Assembly (NCBI RefSeq): GCF_041381155.1
Contig: NC_091136.1
Coordinates: forward strand, 47,544,284 to 47,608,283
Length of the DNA: 64,000 nt
DNA from: Argopecten irradians
Taxonomy: Eukaryota; Mollusca; Bivalvia; Pectinida; Pectinidae
Direction of reading: 5' to 3'
How positions within the stretch are numbered: position 1 is the first letter of the stretch; every line of letters begins with the position of its first letter. Of the stretch, positions 1 to 33,617 are shown piece after piece. The translations under genes and the position numbers were made by a program. A model generated the notes under the pieces. It was not told the DNA's origin. It ran no database searches and saw only the letters and a list, made by a program, of their open reading frames with translations.

Positions 1-298
1 GTGTTGTAATCCATTTATAGTTTTACACTATCTATAACTGAGTGTTGTAATCTAGTAATAGTTTTACACTATCTATAACTGATTGTTGTAATCCAGTTAT
101 AGTTTTACACTATCTATAACTGAGTGTTGTAATCTAGTAAATTAGTTTTACACTATCTATAACTGAGTGTTGTAATCCAGTTATAGTTTTACACTATCTA
201 TAACTGAGTGTTGTAATCTAGTAATAGTTTTACACTATCTATAAATGAGTGTTGTAATCAAGTAATAGTTTTACACTTTCTATAACTGAGTGCAGTCT
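1..298. repeat. 41-bp minisatellite in a PEX6 intron
   Basis: About seven head-to-tail copies of a 41-bp unit are visible. Each holds 'gtgttgtaat' followed by 'agttttacactatctataac'. Copies differ mainly at the ccagttatag/ctagtaatag position, and one copy has a few extra bases. The array starts at or before the window edge, so its length is unknown. It lies just 3' (in gene orientation) of the last visible PEX6 exon and so is intronic. No coding potential is seen. Confidence 0.9.
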
Positions 299-326
299 AG
301 TTATATTTATAACAGTCCAGTCCTAC

Positions 327-3300
327 CATCCATGTTCCTCTCCTTGTCCTTGCCCAGGGCATGTATACTGTGTAGGTACATGATGCAGGGTGAGAAATTG
401 CTGGCTGTAAAATAAAAGTATTTGCTACTACACAATACATACATATTACAAAGTACACTTACCAATATCTGATAATTAGAATATACATGTACATCACATA
501 TTGGTGTAATTCATACAAAAAAACAAACAGTTTGCTCACGTGCTAATTTTTGCTGCCCTTTTAATATAGTTGTATTTTAATTTTTTTATAACTATGTTTT
601 GCCAACATTGATTGCCGTTATTGTTGAATAAAGACAAGTTTTTGAATTTCCAGTTTAGACGAATTAGATAAGCAGTCCGGTGCAATTTGTCGTGGACTTC
701 TATGATTTTCCATTGTGCACAAAAGAGAAAATATTCAAGAAATTACCTGCATTGAAAACATCTTTGATTCTGGCTTCCATCACTCGAGCAGATTCACCAT
801 ACAATCTGTGGCAATTTACCTGTTGAAGTATACAATACAATACAGTTTACAACGACACACATATGTGTAAGTGTATTTAATTCCACGATTATGGTAATCA
901 AACACAATTAAAGTGATTTATAAACACTTTTATCCCACCAAAATAAACCAAATTTTAAGATGAATTTGTGCCTTTACCTTAAACATGTGAAGGTTCAGTC
1001 GCCTAGCTACAGCCGTTGCCATGGTAGTCTTTCCACATCCTGATGGACCAATGAGCATTAAAGATCGTAACACATCTTTGAGATGCGGACTGTGAATGCT
1101 GACGAAAAGTAACAGAACATGTATGTACATTAGGTAAGCCTAAAAAATTGTTCAATTATGTTTTAATAAAATAAATGAGCTAAAGAATATCATAATGCAT
1201 AGGCTAACACAATGGTTGAATATCAACTTTAAATCAAAGAAATTTAGCTGTAAGTTTTTAGTTAATGACAGAGTGAGGATGTAAAAGATATGCTTACCAG
1301 TATCTGGTACACTTACTTCAGTAATATTTATTATGGAATATTTAAAGGTTATAAATCAGGAAACTGATCAACTAGCTGTAAGCAGTCTTACCTGTTGTGG
1401 AGTAAGGGTCGGATAAGCTCCTAGCTGTAAGCAGTCTTACCTGTTGTGGAGTAAGGGTCGGATAAGCTCCTCCATGCGGTCAGCATACTTATTTAGGCCA
1501 AACAGGTAAGTTTGCTCCCAGTAAGTAAGAGGGTTCCTGGAGAGGTATGACGTGGCAGTCACAGGGACATAGCTGTGTACAGAACCAACCTTGAAGGGAA
1601 AAAAATAAAACAAAGGTCAGAAAGAGACAGCCAGGGGACGTAAACAATGTACAAACCCGACCTGGATACTGAAAATTAACATACATCGCTTAAAAGAAAG
1701 AAATTCTTTATTTAATATAAATTCAAGTACTGCAAATACAACACAGCAGAAATAGAACAAGAGATCCCAGAGGGATCTTGGCGCCCACCAAAGAATTATC
1801 TATGTCTGACAATTGAAACAGGATCTTTTCCCTGCTTTTCAAACTTTTTCAAAGTAACATATCACATATGAAATTTAAGACAGATCGCTTCATTACTTCC
1901 TGAGAAACAGAGGTGAAATCCAAGATGGCGGCCGGTTGGCCATCTTGTCGACAGATCAGTCCCAAAGGTACTATGTATGCACAACTAAAGCCCAAGGGAA
2001 ACATACCCATGGAATTTGAGAGATGTCCTTTCAGTAATTTCTGACAAATAGCGGTAACTCTCAAAATCAAAGATGGCTGCCAGGTGGCCATCTTGTTGAC
2101 CAATATAAGTCCCAAAATGCAATATGCATAACTAGAGCCATAGGGGAAACTACATGTGAAATTGGTCATCTTGTTGATCTGAACAATCAGTCTCAAATTG
2201 CAACATGCACAACTAGGGCCCTAGGGGAACCTTCATATGAAATTTGAGAAAGATCCCTTTAGTACTTTCTGAGAAATAGCAGTAACAAACTTTAACTATC
2301 AAAATCCAAGATGGCTGTCAGGTGGCCATCTTGTTGACCAATATAAGTCCCAAACGGCAATATGCACAACTTGGGCCCTAGGGGAACCTACATATAAAAT
2401 TTGAGAAAGATCCCTTTAGTACTTTCTGAGAAATAGCGGTAACAAACTTTAATTATCTAAATCCAAGATGGCCGCCGGTCTGCCATCTTGTTGACAGTTC
2501 GGTCTCAAAATGCAACATGCACAACTAGGGCCCTAGGGGAACCTACATATGAAATTTGAGAAAGATCCCTTCAGTACTTTCTGAGAAATAGCGGTAACAA
2601 ACTTTAACTATGAAAATCCAAGCTGGCTGCCAGGTGGCCATCTTGTTGGCTGATAAGTCCCAAAATGCAATATGCACAACTAGGGTCCTAGGGGACTCTA
2701 AATATGGATTTTGAGAAAGATCCCTTCAGTACTTTCTGAGAAATAGAGGTTACAAACATTAATTATCTAAATCCCTTCCCTGAGAAATAGAGGTAACAAA
2801 CTTTAACTATCAAAATCCAAGATGACTGCCAAGTGGCCATCTTGTTGGCTGATAAGTCCCAAAATGCAATATGTATAACTAAGGCCCTAGGGGAAAATAC
2901 ATGTGAAATTTGAGAAAGATCCCTTCAGTACTTTCTGAGAAATAGCGGTAACAAACTTTAACTATGAAAATCAAAGCTGACTGCCTGGCGGTATTTTGTT
3001 CACCGATCGGTCCCAAAATGAAATATGCACAACTATGGTCCTAAGGGATCCTAAATATGGAATTTGAGAAAGATCCCTTCAGTACTTTCTGAGAAATAGC
3101 GGTAACAAACTTTAACTATCAAAATCCAAAATGGCCGCCATATACACAATTAGGGCCCGAGGGGAACCTACATATGAAATCTGAAAAAAAAATCCCTTCA
3201 GTACTTTGAGAAATAGCAGTAACAAGAATTACTAATGGACGGAAGGACAGATGGAAGGAGGGACAGACGGACGGAGGGACGGATGGACGGAACACGGACG

Positions 3301-6300
3301 AAAAGCGATGTGATTAGCCCACCATCTGATGACGGTGGGCTAAAAATAGAATAGAAGGAAGAAATTCATTATTAAATATAAAAAAACACATGGTAATGCA
3401 ACTATCTGTACTGGTTTTTGACACGTGCTGTAGTAACCTTATTGGTCTAGAAGAGCTATTTGTACTTATAATGATTAGCATTGGTCAATGTGAGTTACAA
3501 TGTACTGTACATTTACTTGTATCAGTCTAGTAGAACTGCTATCACAGATGTTACAAGGTACTAAATTTACATGTATCAGGTTAGGAGAACTGCTGTCACA
3601 GATGTAACATGGTACAGTATTTACCTGTATAAGTCTAGTAGAACTGCTATCACATATGTAACATGGTACTGTATTTACCTGTATAAGTCTAGTAGAACTG
3701 CTATCACATATGTAACATGGTACTGTATTTACCTGTATCAGTCTAGTAGAACTGCTATCACAGATGTAACATGGTAAAGAGACCTCTGGGCCATCTATCT
3801 TCACCACCTTGAAGAAAACTACAGGGTTCCTCCTGTCAGAATCCATACCCATGCTGCTGAATTCTGGATCATCTGAAAGCATTGGAAGATCAATTAACAT
3901 GAAATTAGTTACTGCTTCAGTGAAATTCACCATGTGAAAGTATTTTTATTTACTTCAGATTTTTAGGACATTAAAATGCAGAAATTGTGTGTGAATACAA
4001 CATGAAAAATAATCCATTATTTTGCAACAAAAATAAACACTAAAAGTAACAAATTTGAATGTAAGTTGATAACATGGCTTATTGTATAACAGAAAATGTT
4101 AATTACAAACTAAAGCCAAGTCTTACCTGTACTCCTAATAGGTATAATATCACCTTTGGTCATCAATCTGAAAACAAAATTAAAAAAAATTATATTGAAA
4201 GGAATATACAAAAGACAATTTTGACATACAGCCAAATTATTATCTGCAGCCATTGTGCCTGTTGTATTTCACATGATGGCTAACAAGGTTCTAAAAACTT
4301 GCCGAGATGAACCTCAAACATGGTTGGAAGTAGACAATGTTGTGAATTAATTGCACAATCATTATGCTGTCATATTACTGAATACCTCTAAAGACTTCTG
4401 TGATATTCAATAAAAAAAATTATCATTAGTAATATATGTTTATATACAGCTCCATAGAGAATGCAACAGTATAATTATCAATAGACATATTAATAAGTAT
4501 CATGTTATTGATAAATCTTTAATAAAATCATATCCTAAAGTTACTGCTTTTCCATATCATAAACTAATGGGTTACAGGAGTTATGTGTCATTTGTAATAA
4601 TCATATATTATCTCTTATATATTTCAACGTACAGCTACCAGATTTAGTCAATTATCACATTTCTATTTATAAGTTATATATCTCGCCCTTTGTCTTGAAT
4701 GAAAACTTCATATGTAGATTTATGTAACTGCAAACCTTGGGACATTGAAAAAGGCTTTGATAGCCTCTGTGTGGATGGCTCTGGGACTATAGTATGGGCT
4801 GATCACTATGGAAATCTGAACTTCTCTGGCTAAAGGAATTTTACTGCTCCACGACGAACTTGTTGTTCCAGAGTCAACTTCATGCTCATCCTCGTCATAA
4901 TGGTATTTCTGGGGAAGAAATGTCTATATATGTAAAAAGTGAAAAGTTATAAATTTAATTTTTGACCACATGGCCTTTTCATTACATACTGGACATATAG
5001 CATTGTATACTTCCAGTTTCGAAATGATTCATGTCCAGTATGTCCACAAACATATTTCAAACATATTCATATAACTGAATAATTATTATAATAATTAATT
5101 AAGTATTTCAACAATATCTATCTTTAATGATAATTCAGCAATCACAATTAAATTATATATACTAACAAATGTGTAAAAAATGTACCTCAATCCTAATGGG
5201 TCCAATTATGCCATGTGGCTTGGCACAAGTCATCTGTAGGTTGAACAACATCAGAGGTGAAATGAACACTTTGTTGGTGTTTTCCAGGGACTCTGTTATA
5301 CACTTGACCAGACCAAGTCTAAATGGCACAGTAAATGGTTGTGTTGTATCATCTAATGAAACACGGACAAGGCTTTCCTCGAAGAATCCATGCTGTAACA
5401 TTGTTTGTTTGGTCATACCAATGTAGTATAAAGGATCAAAAGTCACTTTCTGTTGCGGTTTTATTAAAAGTCGCTTCCAAAGGATGTGTTGTTGAACTAC
5501 TTGGTAGTTAAAGGATATATACAGTGGCTGTGTAGAGGATTTCTGGACACCAATTGTTTTGGCATTAAGTGTCAAGGAGTCTGGTCGCATCAGTTGACAG
5601 AAATCTGAAATGAGATACTGATCAACACTCTTAGAAGCCATTGCCTTTGTTGGGCTGTCCAGCTGGAACTCTGCATCCTTCCTGTTAACATCTTGGTCAA
5701 TGTATGAGAGTATAATCTCTGTATTTACGGTGATTCTGCCAACCCTAAGAGGACAGCATTCCAGCACTTGCATGTCAAAATAAAACGAGGGATCAAATTC
5801 TGTGTCACTAAGAAATAGTTTTGAGTATGGTGCCAGGAAGATGTCATTTTCCCTTACCAGTATAGGGTGTAAACACACTTCTACCAACAGACCTGTACAA
5901 AAGTTAACCCTCTGCAGCCAGCGATATGCATTGAAATTTGAAACACCAATAACAAGTTTTTCGATAGGGTATATTTTAACTGATCTAACATACAAATCAT
6001 CTTCAGCAGCAATTTGGTAATGTGCTAAAAACTCTGCAGTTCCATTTAAAACTATGAAGTCGCTATATTCTGATCTGGACTTTCTGTCAACAATATCCCC
6101 TTGTTCTTTTCTTATCCAAACACATGCTGCGATATCTAGCCATTCCTGGTCACAGCATATATTAGAAGACTCTATGTGGGGGTCATAGGAGCAAGAAGTG
6201 GGGAAAGGAAGGCTCCCACTGGGGGAGGTACTGACACTGATCTGCCCTCCAGATGATGGAGTAACGGGAAAAGAACTGTTGAAAGTGAAGTCGAGATCGG

Positions 6301-6466
6301 ATGATCTCTTACAACATACTGAGAGGAAACATAATTGCGAGTCTTCGTTAAATGGTACACCTAGACTCTCCGCATCCTTTTCGCTGATGGACAAGTGTAA
6401 TGGGTGACTTGTGGGGCGATTTTCTTCGATATGAAATCGTGCTAGTTGTCTTCTTTGGACTTTCAT
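327..6466 (-). CDS. PEX6: PEX6, peroxisomal AAA+ ATPase (5' part, runs off left edge)
   Basis: Peroxin-6 partners PEX1 in the AAA+ complex that pulls the import receptor PEX5 out of the peroxisomal membrane. Eight coding exons are joined in phase: 6466-5186, 4908-4736, 4167-4127, 3872-3733, 1589-1441, 1098-978, 819-747 and 404-327, giving about 685 residues. All introns are GT-AG. The N-terminal half is divergent. The middle reads like vertebrate PEX6, for example 'FFKVVKIDGPE' and 'SIVISPYYSPRAIHTEA'. A D1 Walker A, GPSGCGKT, falls at about 612-619. The D1 Walker B region (IMYLHSIHAL) lacks the usual acidic pair, as in other PEX6 D1 domains. The rest of D1 and the catalytic D2 lie off the left edge. 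The ATG at 6466 is the first in a long open exon. Exon 6 could also start at 1089, nine bases in. Two donors carry tandem duplications. PEX1 was considered, but the D1 and linker residues fit PEX6 better. Confidence 0.93.
1373..1471. repeat. 49-bp tandem duplication across the PEX6 exon 5 donor
   Basis: Two nearly identical 49-bp copies sit side by side, each holding the last bases of PEX6 exon 5 plus its GTAAGACT donor. The donor at the exon end 1441 keeps the frame. Use of the copied donor (exon end 1392) would read AAC AGG TAA, a stop right after the normal exon end. Confidence 0.9.
1757..3343. mobile_element. Non-autonomous element with terminal hairpins and ~170-bp tandem core
   Basis: It opens with a short palindrome (agatcccagagggatct) and closes with another (agcccacc...ggtgggct). 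Between them lie about nine diverged units of roughly 150-170 bp. Each has 'ccaagatggc', 'ggccatcttgt', 'caatatgcacaacta', 'cctaggggaac' and 'agtactttctgagaaatag'. A degenerate GGAC/GGACGGA simple repeat precedes the 3' hairpin. No protein is encoded. A second copy in the same orientation is at 30507-31840. The layout (palindromic ends, tandem core, microsatellite) resembles the bivalve 'pearl' or Helentron-associated non-autonomous elements. That assignment is inference. It sits in PEX6 intron 4. Confidence 0.75.
3500..3778. repeat. 54-bp tandem repeat spanning the PEX6 exon 4 donor
   Basis: Five copies of a 54-bp (18-codon) unit. Read on the minus strand, each holds the end of exon 4, a splice donor and the first intron bases. 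Three copies keep CAG|GTAAAT (exon ends 3733, 3679, 3625); two decayed copies have CAT|GTAAAT and CAA|GTAAAT. The array has no stop in the PEX6 frame, so each distal donor would add 18 residues (VNTVPCYICDSSSTRLIQ) in frame. Confidence 0.92.
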
Positions 6467-6771
6467 TTCTCTCTCTTTCGATTTTATCTACAGCATCGCG
6501 TGTTTTTAACAAATTAAAGGATAACATTAGAGGTAAACCGAAAAGAAAATATCTAGGTCTTACAAATGTTTAGATTGAATGAACTGGAAATCATCGATTA
6601 TTCAAGCGTCTGATTCAGCTCGATCATACATGTGCTTCCGGTTTGTTTTCAAAACAAAAGCAGACAGCAGTCAGCATGTTTAGCACTTTATCTGTTATTT
6701 TGATGTAAAAACACCACATAGTCTTTAACGGGAGAATTTTCTGGGACAGCTCAAACACATTTACTGACAGG
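6467..6771. promoter_or_regulatory. Divergent intergenic promoter region between PEX6 and ERCC2
   Basis: Only 305 bases separate the PEX6 start codon (minus) from the predicted ERCC2 start codon (plus), so both genes probably start transcription here. The stretch has no clear TATA box at either side. It carries a CTTCCGG core at 6635-6641, the reverse complement of an ETS-family site, which is common in bidirectional housekeeping promoters. The transcription start sites themselves are not visible. Confidence 0.65.
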
Positions 6772-28248
<21,477 letters not shown>

Positions 28249-28277
<29 letters not shown>

Positions 28278-28612
28278 TACAGCAGAAAATGACCCAGATC
28301 AGTTAATACAGCTTAAAATAACCCAGATCAGTTAATACAGCAGGAAATGACCAAGATCGGTTAATACAGCAGAAAATGGCCCAGTTGGGTTAATACATTA
28401 GAAAATGACCCAGAACGGTTTATACAGCAGAAAATGGCCTAGATTGGTAATTAACACGACAGAAAATGGCCTAGATTGGTAATTAACACGACAGAAAATG
28501 ACCCAGATTGGTGATTAATACGGCAGAAAATGGCCTAGATTGGTAATTGACATGGCAGAAAATGGCCCAGATTGGTTTATACAGTAGAAAATGACCCCGA
28601 TTGGTTAACTCA
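28249..28612. repeat. 29-33 bp minisatellite starting in the last ERCC2 codons
   Basis: The first unit (28249-28277) is the end of the coding sequence including the TAA. The second (28278-28306) is an exact copy. About ten further units drift (agcttaaaataaccc, agcaggaaatgacc) and lengthen to about 32 bp (attggtaattaacacgac). The array forms the first 330 bases of the 3' UTR. Confidence 0.92.
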
Positions 28613-29828
28613 GGTTGAATTCTGTTTTGTATATATATAGCTACCAGTAATACAACCAAGTTGTGTGATCAAACTCTGTAGAACAGAGGATGATTCGATT
28701 TGGTTGAAATATTATAGATCAGCGATAGAATCAGATGATGGACTGATCAGGATCACCAAATGTGATGGTGCTACAGGAACAAACTGTTGACTTTATTAGA
28801 ACATGGCCATCCTAGTGCTATTTAGTAGAATGGATGGAAATATTGTACTTGTATCTTCATTTTTGTGGGTGCTTAAAAGGATAGTATGTGTTTGTAGGTT
28901 GAATGCGTTACTTGGTACCAATGTTATATGTACATCTAGTGACCAGATTTTTGTGTCAATCTGAAGTATGTGTGTATGTAATTGAATTCTTTACAAATTG
29001 GATCGTCTGACTGATCGACTTCGATGGTGAGAACTGTGTTTTGATCTGTGTGTGGATGCCTTAATTGTACTGATGTTGTGCTCTATATATAGATCTGGCA
29101 ATAGATAATAAAGGTCTCTTGCAGCACATGAGTTCTGACATTCTGTGTACTAAAGTGATTGTGTGACATGATTGACTGGTACATTCTTTGTTAGATTTAA
29201 AATTGTATCATTTGTTTAATATCATTGCATTGTAAATATTTTGTGTTGAACTAAAAAGTTAATGTAAAGTAAAAAAAAAAATTGAGTTGGTGTTATAATT
29301 TGCTCTTGAGATTTTCAAGTCAGAAATGGTTGCCATATTATTCGTCAAACTCTAATTCATGGAAGATAACTCTTCATTTTTCAAACCACATTGCTATAGA
29401 TGTACTGCCCAATGGGCACCTGTTTTTCTTGGATGTTTATAAAAGTACGACTCCATCTACATAGCAGTTTCTTACAGTCATTTAACAAGTTGTTTTTTTC
29501 ATATCCAATACTGGTCCATTTTATAGAGGATCTGACAACATACCATTACAGGTCATGTTCTGAGGACCTTTTAGATTGGACTATTAGATCACTGCTTCCA
29601 AAAACTTTAAAATAAATTTCAAGGGATGAAAAATAGTTGGCAGAATCTTTTTGCCTATTTAGTCATTTCACCTATGGAGAAAAACATAGCTATTTGCATA
29701 TTACATGCTATGACAAAATGTAATTTTCACTTGATCTAGCCATATGGTGTAATTTAAACTGAAGTACATCAAGGTCACCAGAATGTGACCCTTGATGGGA
29801 TGTTGTCGGATCCTCTATGTAACAGAGT
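28613..29828 (+). other. ERCC2 3' UTR and downstream flank
   Basis: Non-coding. A poly(A) signal AATAAA is at 29107-29112, about 830 bases after the stop codon, followed by T/G-rich sequence, and is the likely transcript end. From about 29280 on I see no gene, only small unsupported ORFs. Confidence 0.55.
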
Positions 29829-32008
29829 GAAAATAAGAATCTTATTATTCTAATAGCCTTTTGTCCTTTGTCGTGCGTCGGCCGTTATATGGCAAGAACC
29901 AATTTACGTTTTTGACTTCTTCTCCAAAAACCACCGAACCAAATTGGTTGAAATTGTGCAGAAACCTTCCATGACCAAAGGTCAACCAAATTTGTGAATT
30001 ATATGGTCCCAGTCCCCCAGAGGCTTGAGGAGTGGGCCAAAAGGGGTCAAATAGATTAAAACTTCAAAATCTTCTTCAAAAATTCCAGAAATGGTAGAAT
30101 CAAATATTCTTCATAGATGGAAAGGTCTTAAGGTCCTTTATATTAAATTGAATTATATGACCCTGGGGTCTCGCGTTTCCCCCTGGGGAGGGGGTCAAGT
30201 TTACTATAGTTTATATGGGGAAAACACATTTTTGAACATTATTTGATCATTTGTAATAGGAAATGAGTCAAATGTTGTCATAATTATCAGTATGAGATTG
30301 CCATGGAATCTTATTAACATTTTTTTCCATGATTGACCCCAAGGAGCCTGAGGGGTGGGGCCAAAAGGGGCCAAGTAGGTTTTACATTATTTAACCATTT
30401 ATACTTCAAAAATCTTCTCAAATTCAACAAATAGCATAGTCTACCTGTTAATTCCTTTCACATATACAAAACTCACAAGGTCCTTTCAAACAAAATTTAT
30501 TTAAAACAAGAGATCCCAGAGGGATCTTGGCGCCCACCTATGAATGATCTTTGTCTGACAAAGGTAAGAGGGATCTTTTCTCTGCTTTTCAAGCTTTTCC
30601 TACATATTACTACACATGAAATTTGAGAAAGATCCCTTGACTACTTTCTGAGATATATAACAGTAACAAACTTCAATTATCAAAATCCAAGATGGCTACC
30701 TGTCGTACATCTTGTTCACCGATCGGTCCTAAAATGCAATATGCACAACAAGGGCCCTAAGGAAACCTGTACATGAAATTAGAGAAGAATTCTTTTGGTA
30801 CTTTTTGAGAAATAGCAGTAACAAACTTTAAACTATCAAAATCCAAGATGGCGGCCTGTCGGCCATCTTGTTAACCGATTGGTCCCAAAATGCAATATGC
30901 ACAACTAGGCCCCTAGGGGAACTTACATGTGAAATTTGAGAAAGATCCCTTCAGTACATTCTGAGAAATAGCGGGAAAAAACTTAAATTGTCAAAATCCA
31001 AGATGGCGTCCTGTTGGCTACCTGTCGGCCATCTTGCTCACTGATCTGTCCGAAAATGCATGCACAACTAGACCCCTAGGGGAACCTGCACATGCAATTT
31101 GATACAGATCCGTGGAGTACTTTCCGAGAAATAGTGATAACAAGCTTTAACTATCAAAATCCAAGATGGCGGCCTGTCGGCCATTTTGTTCATCAATCGG
31201 TCCCAAAATGCAATATGCACAACTAAGCCCCTAGAGGAACCTGCACATGCAATTTGAGACAGATCCCTTGACTACTTTCTGAGAAATAGCTGTAACAAAC
31301 TTCAATTGTCAAAATTCAAGATGGCAGCCTGTCGGCCATCTTGTTTATCGATCGGTCCCAAAATGCAATATGCACAACTAGGGCCCAAAGGGAACCTGTA
31401 CATTAAATTTGAGAAGAATTCTTTTGGTACTTTTTGAGAAATAGCGGTAACAAACTTTAAACTATCAAAATCCAAGTTGGCGGCCTGTCGGCGATTGGTC
31501 CCAAAATGCAATATGCACAACTAGGCCCCTAGGGGAACTTACATGTGAAATTTGAGAAAGATCCCTTCAGTACATTCTGAGAAATAGCAGTAACAAACTT
31601 TAACTATCAAAATCCAAGATGGTTGCCTGGCGGCCATTTTGTCGACCGATTGGTCCCAAAATACAATATGCACAACAAGGGCCCCATGAGAACCTACATA
31701 TGAAATTTGAGAAACATCCCTTCAGTACTTTCTGAGAAATAGCGGTAACAAGAATTGTTAATGGACAGGAAGGACGGACGGACGACAGACCACGGACAAA
31801 AAGCGATTTGAATAGCCCACTATCTGTTGATGGTGGGCTAATAAATCTGGATGTTTTTCCCCCAGGGGAGATGGTAAACTTTATTTAGTTCACAAGTCAT
31901 TTTATTGGATAGCTATTAGATATTAAATGTGGTCCTGACTGACATTATATATTTCCAAGGTAAATCAGTACTCAGGTGACCATCAAGGCCTCTTGTGCCT
32001 CTTGTTTT
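29829..32008. mobile_element. Decayed interspersed element interrupted by another element
   Basis: The left part (to 30506) has 'gccttttgtcctttgtcgtg', 'accaaattggttgaaattg', 'ccccagaggcttgaggagtg' and two 'gtgggccaaaaggggtca'-type units. The right part (31841-32008) resumes with 'ttcccccaggggagatgg' and ends in 'gcctcttgtgcctcttgttt'. That terminal motif is shared with 54741 and 59572. The inner element at 30507-31840 splits it. Left boundary approximate. Confidence 0.55.
30507..31840. mobile_element. Hairpin-ended element with ~170-bp core, second copy
   Basis: Same family and orientation as 1757-3343: it opens with the agatcccagagggatct palindrome and closes 'tagcccactatctgttgatg' then 'gtgggcta'. 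Seven or so core units carry 'ccaagatggcggcctgtcgg', 'ccatcttgtt', 'cggtcccaaaatgcaatat' and 'gcacaacta'. A shorter GGACGGACGG tract precedes the 3' hairpin. It is inserted into an older element. Confidence 0.78.
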
Positions 32009-33615
32009 AATTCGATTGGAGAAGGCAGATCTTGATACTTTTATATAGACAATTAAAGATGCATACAGTTGATGAAGTAAGTAGCACGACTGCTTACATT
32101 TCATTTTTAAGATGATTTGCTCTATCCTGTATACACAGACAGGAAAATTAATCGCCCCAATATTTCTTTCTTAGTGACCGATATGCTTTGTGCTTTATCT
32201 CCCTTCTACTAACAGTTGCTACATTCAAAGATACATGTATATCACAAGCTATCCTATGAAAATACAAAAATGATGTGTGTAAAGTACAATTTACTGTTGA
32301 CTAGTCCCCAACCTTCTGGTGAATGTGACGTCTCACTTTGATATGATTTTTGTGACTCCACAATCACTGGAAGGTGAGACTAAACAACAGTTAATTGTAC
32401 TTAACCCACATTGTTTTGATCTATCTTCCTGCATTTAAAAAACAAATTTCTGTTCAACAACAGACAAAGAATCTCAGACTCGCTGAAAAAAAAACCATTG
32501 CATGAAGCATACATATTTAGTATTAATTCAAAGTTTGATGTAATGTAGTTTGTCTGTATCTGTTAGAAGGAAGATAAATATCTGAATAATGGCAAAAAAT
32601 AACTAAAGACAAATAGGTTTAGTGACAATTTTATATAACATGATTGTGTTATAGAAGTACACATATATATTCACAGTTATAAATCAAGGGAGATAATCAC
32701 AGTCATAATATCAGGGGAGATAATCACAGTCATACCTGGTGTACACAGCACACATGTACCGGTACATGTATCTAACAAATATAACAATACCTTCATTAAC
32801 ATACCAGGTAACCAGTGTTTTATATTGTCGGGGTAATAGAGATTATTCTACAGCTAACATCTACAGCTAGATGAGATATTTCAAATATATTTTGTATTTA
32901 CTTTAGGTCATATGATCTGAAACTAATTCTTCAATCAATAAATTGGAGTAGCCAGAATTTTGGTAATTCAAAAGAATCTTTTAAAATTTTCTCACTTCTG
33001 TTTCAAACGATTTCATAACTCTGAACAAAATTAATGCAATGTAACATCATTCCAGACTGATTTAAAACTTAGACGATGAGTGATATACAAGTATCCATCC
33101 ACCAAAATATTATAAAGCAAGATGTCAAAAAAGCTTACCATCCATCAATCAACATGTATAGAGCGAGGAAAATATTCTATATAATGCTGAATGACAATGT
33201 GCTTATGTGGTTTGTAAACTTATTTGTGAAATGGCTAAGAATAAAATACGAAAATATGTAAAAGAACTGGCCACAAATAGTTTCCATGTTAAAGAAAAGA
33301 CAACCTCATTTCTTCATAGTGCTTCAAAACAAAATGAACCTTGGAACCCTAGTATGATAAAACCTTAAACTGGAGAAGCTCCAGAAACTACATAAAAGTG
33401 AATACCTATTTTAAAACACTAATTATATATCTTAACAAGACCATTGTGAAAATCAGTCCCAAAATTGAGGTAAAATCATATCTGGAAAGCTTTTTTCTTC
33501 AACAAAGCTGAAAATATTTATCACAATGATCTTCTTTAGGTACATTACACTTTGCTTCACTGAGGTGAACCAGTGATGCATGATTAAAATCGTAGATAGA
33601 ACATGTATAATGTAA
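32009..33615. other. Intergenic, nothing recognised
   Basis: AT-rich DNA between the ERCC2 3' flank and SIRT2 3' flank. I see only short unsupported ORFs and a local 'gggagataatcacagtcata' doublet near 32690-32730. Confidence 0.5.
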
Positions 33616-33617
33616 TA

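Noticed and set aside
1849..2196. 115-codon minus-strand ORF in the 170-bp-core element
   Set aside because: Chance opening in a non-coding repeat; the second family copy at 30507 does not keep the frame.
3475..3933. 152-codon minus-strand ORF as a separate gene
   Set aside because: It is PEX6 exon 4 reading into its duplicated donor repeats and intron, not an independent protein.
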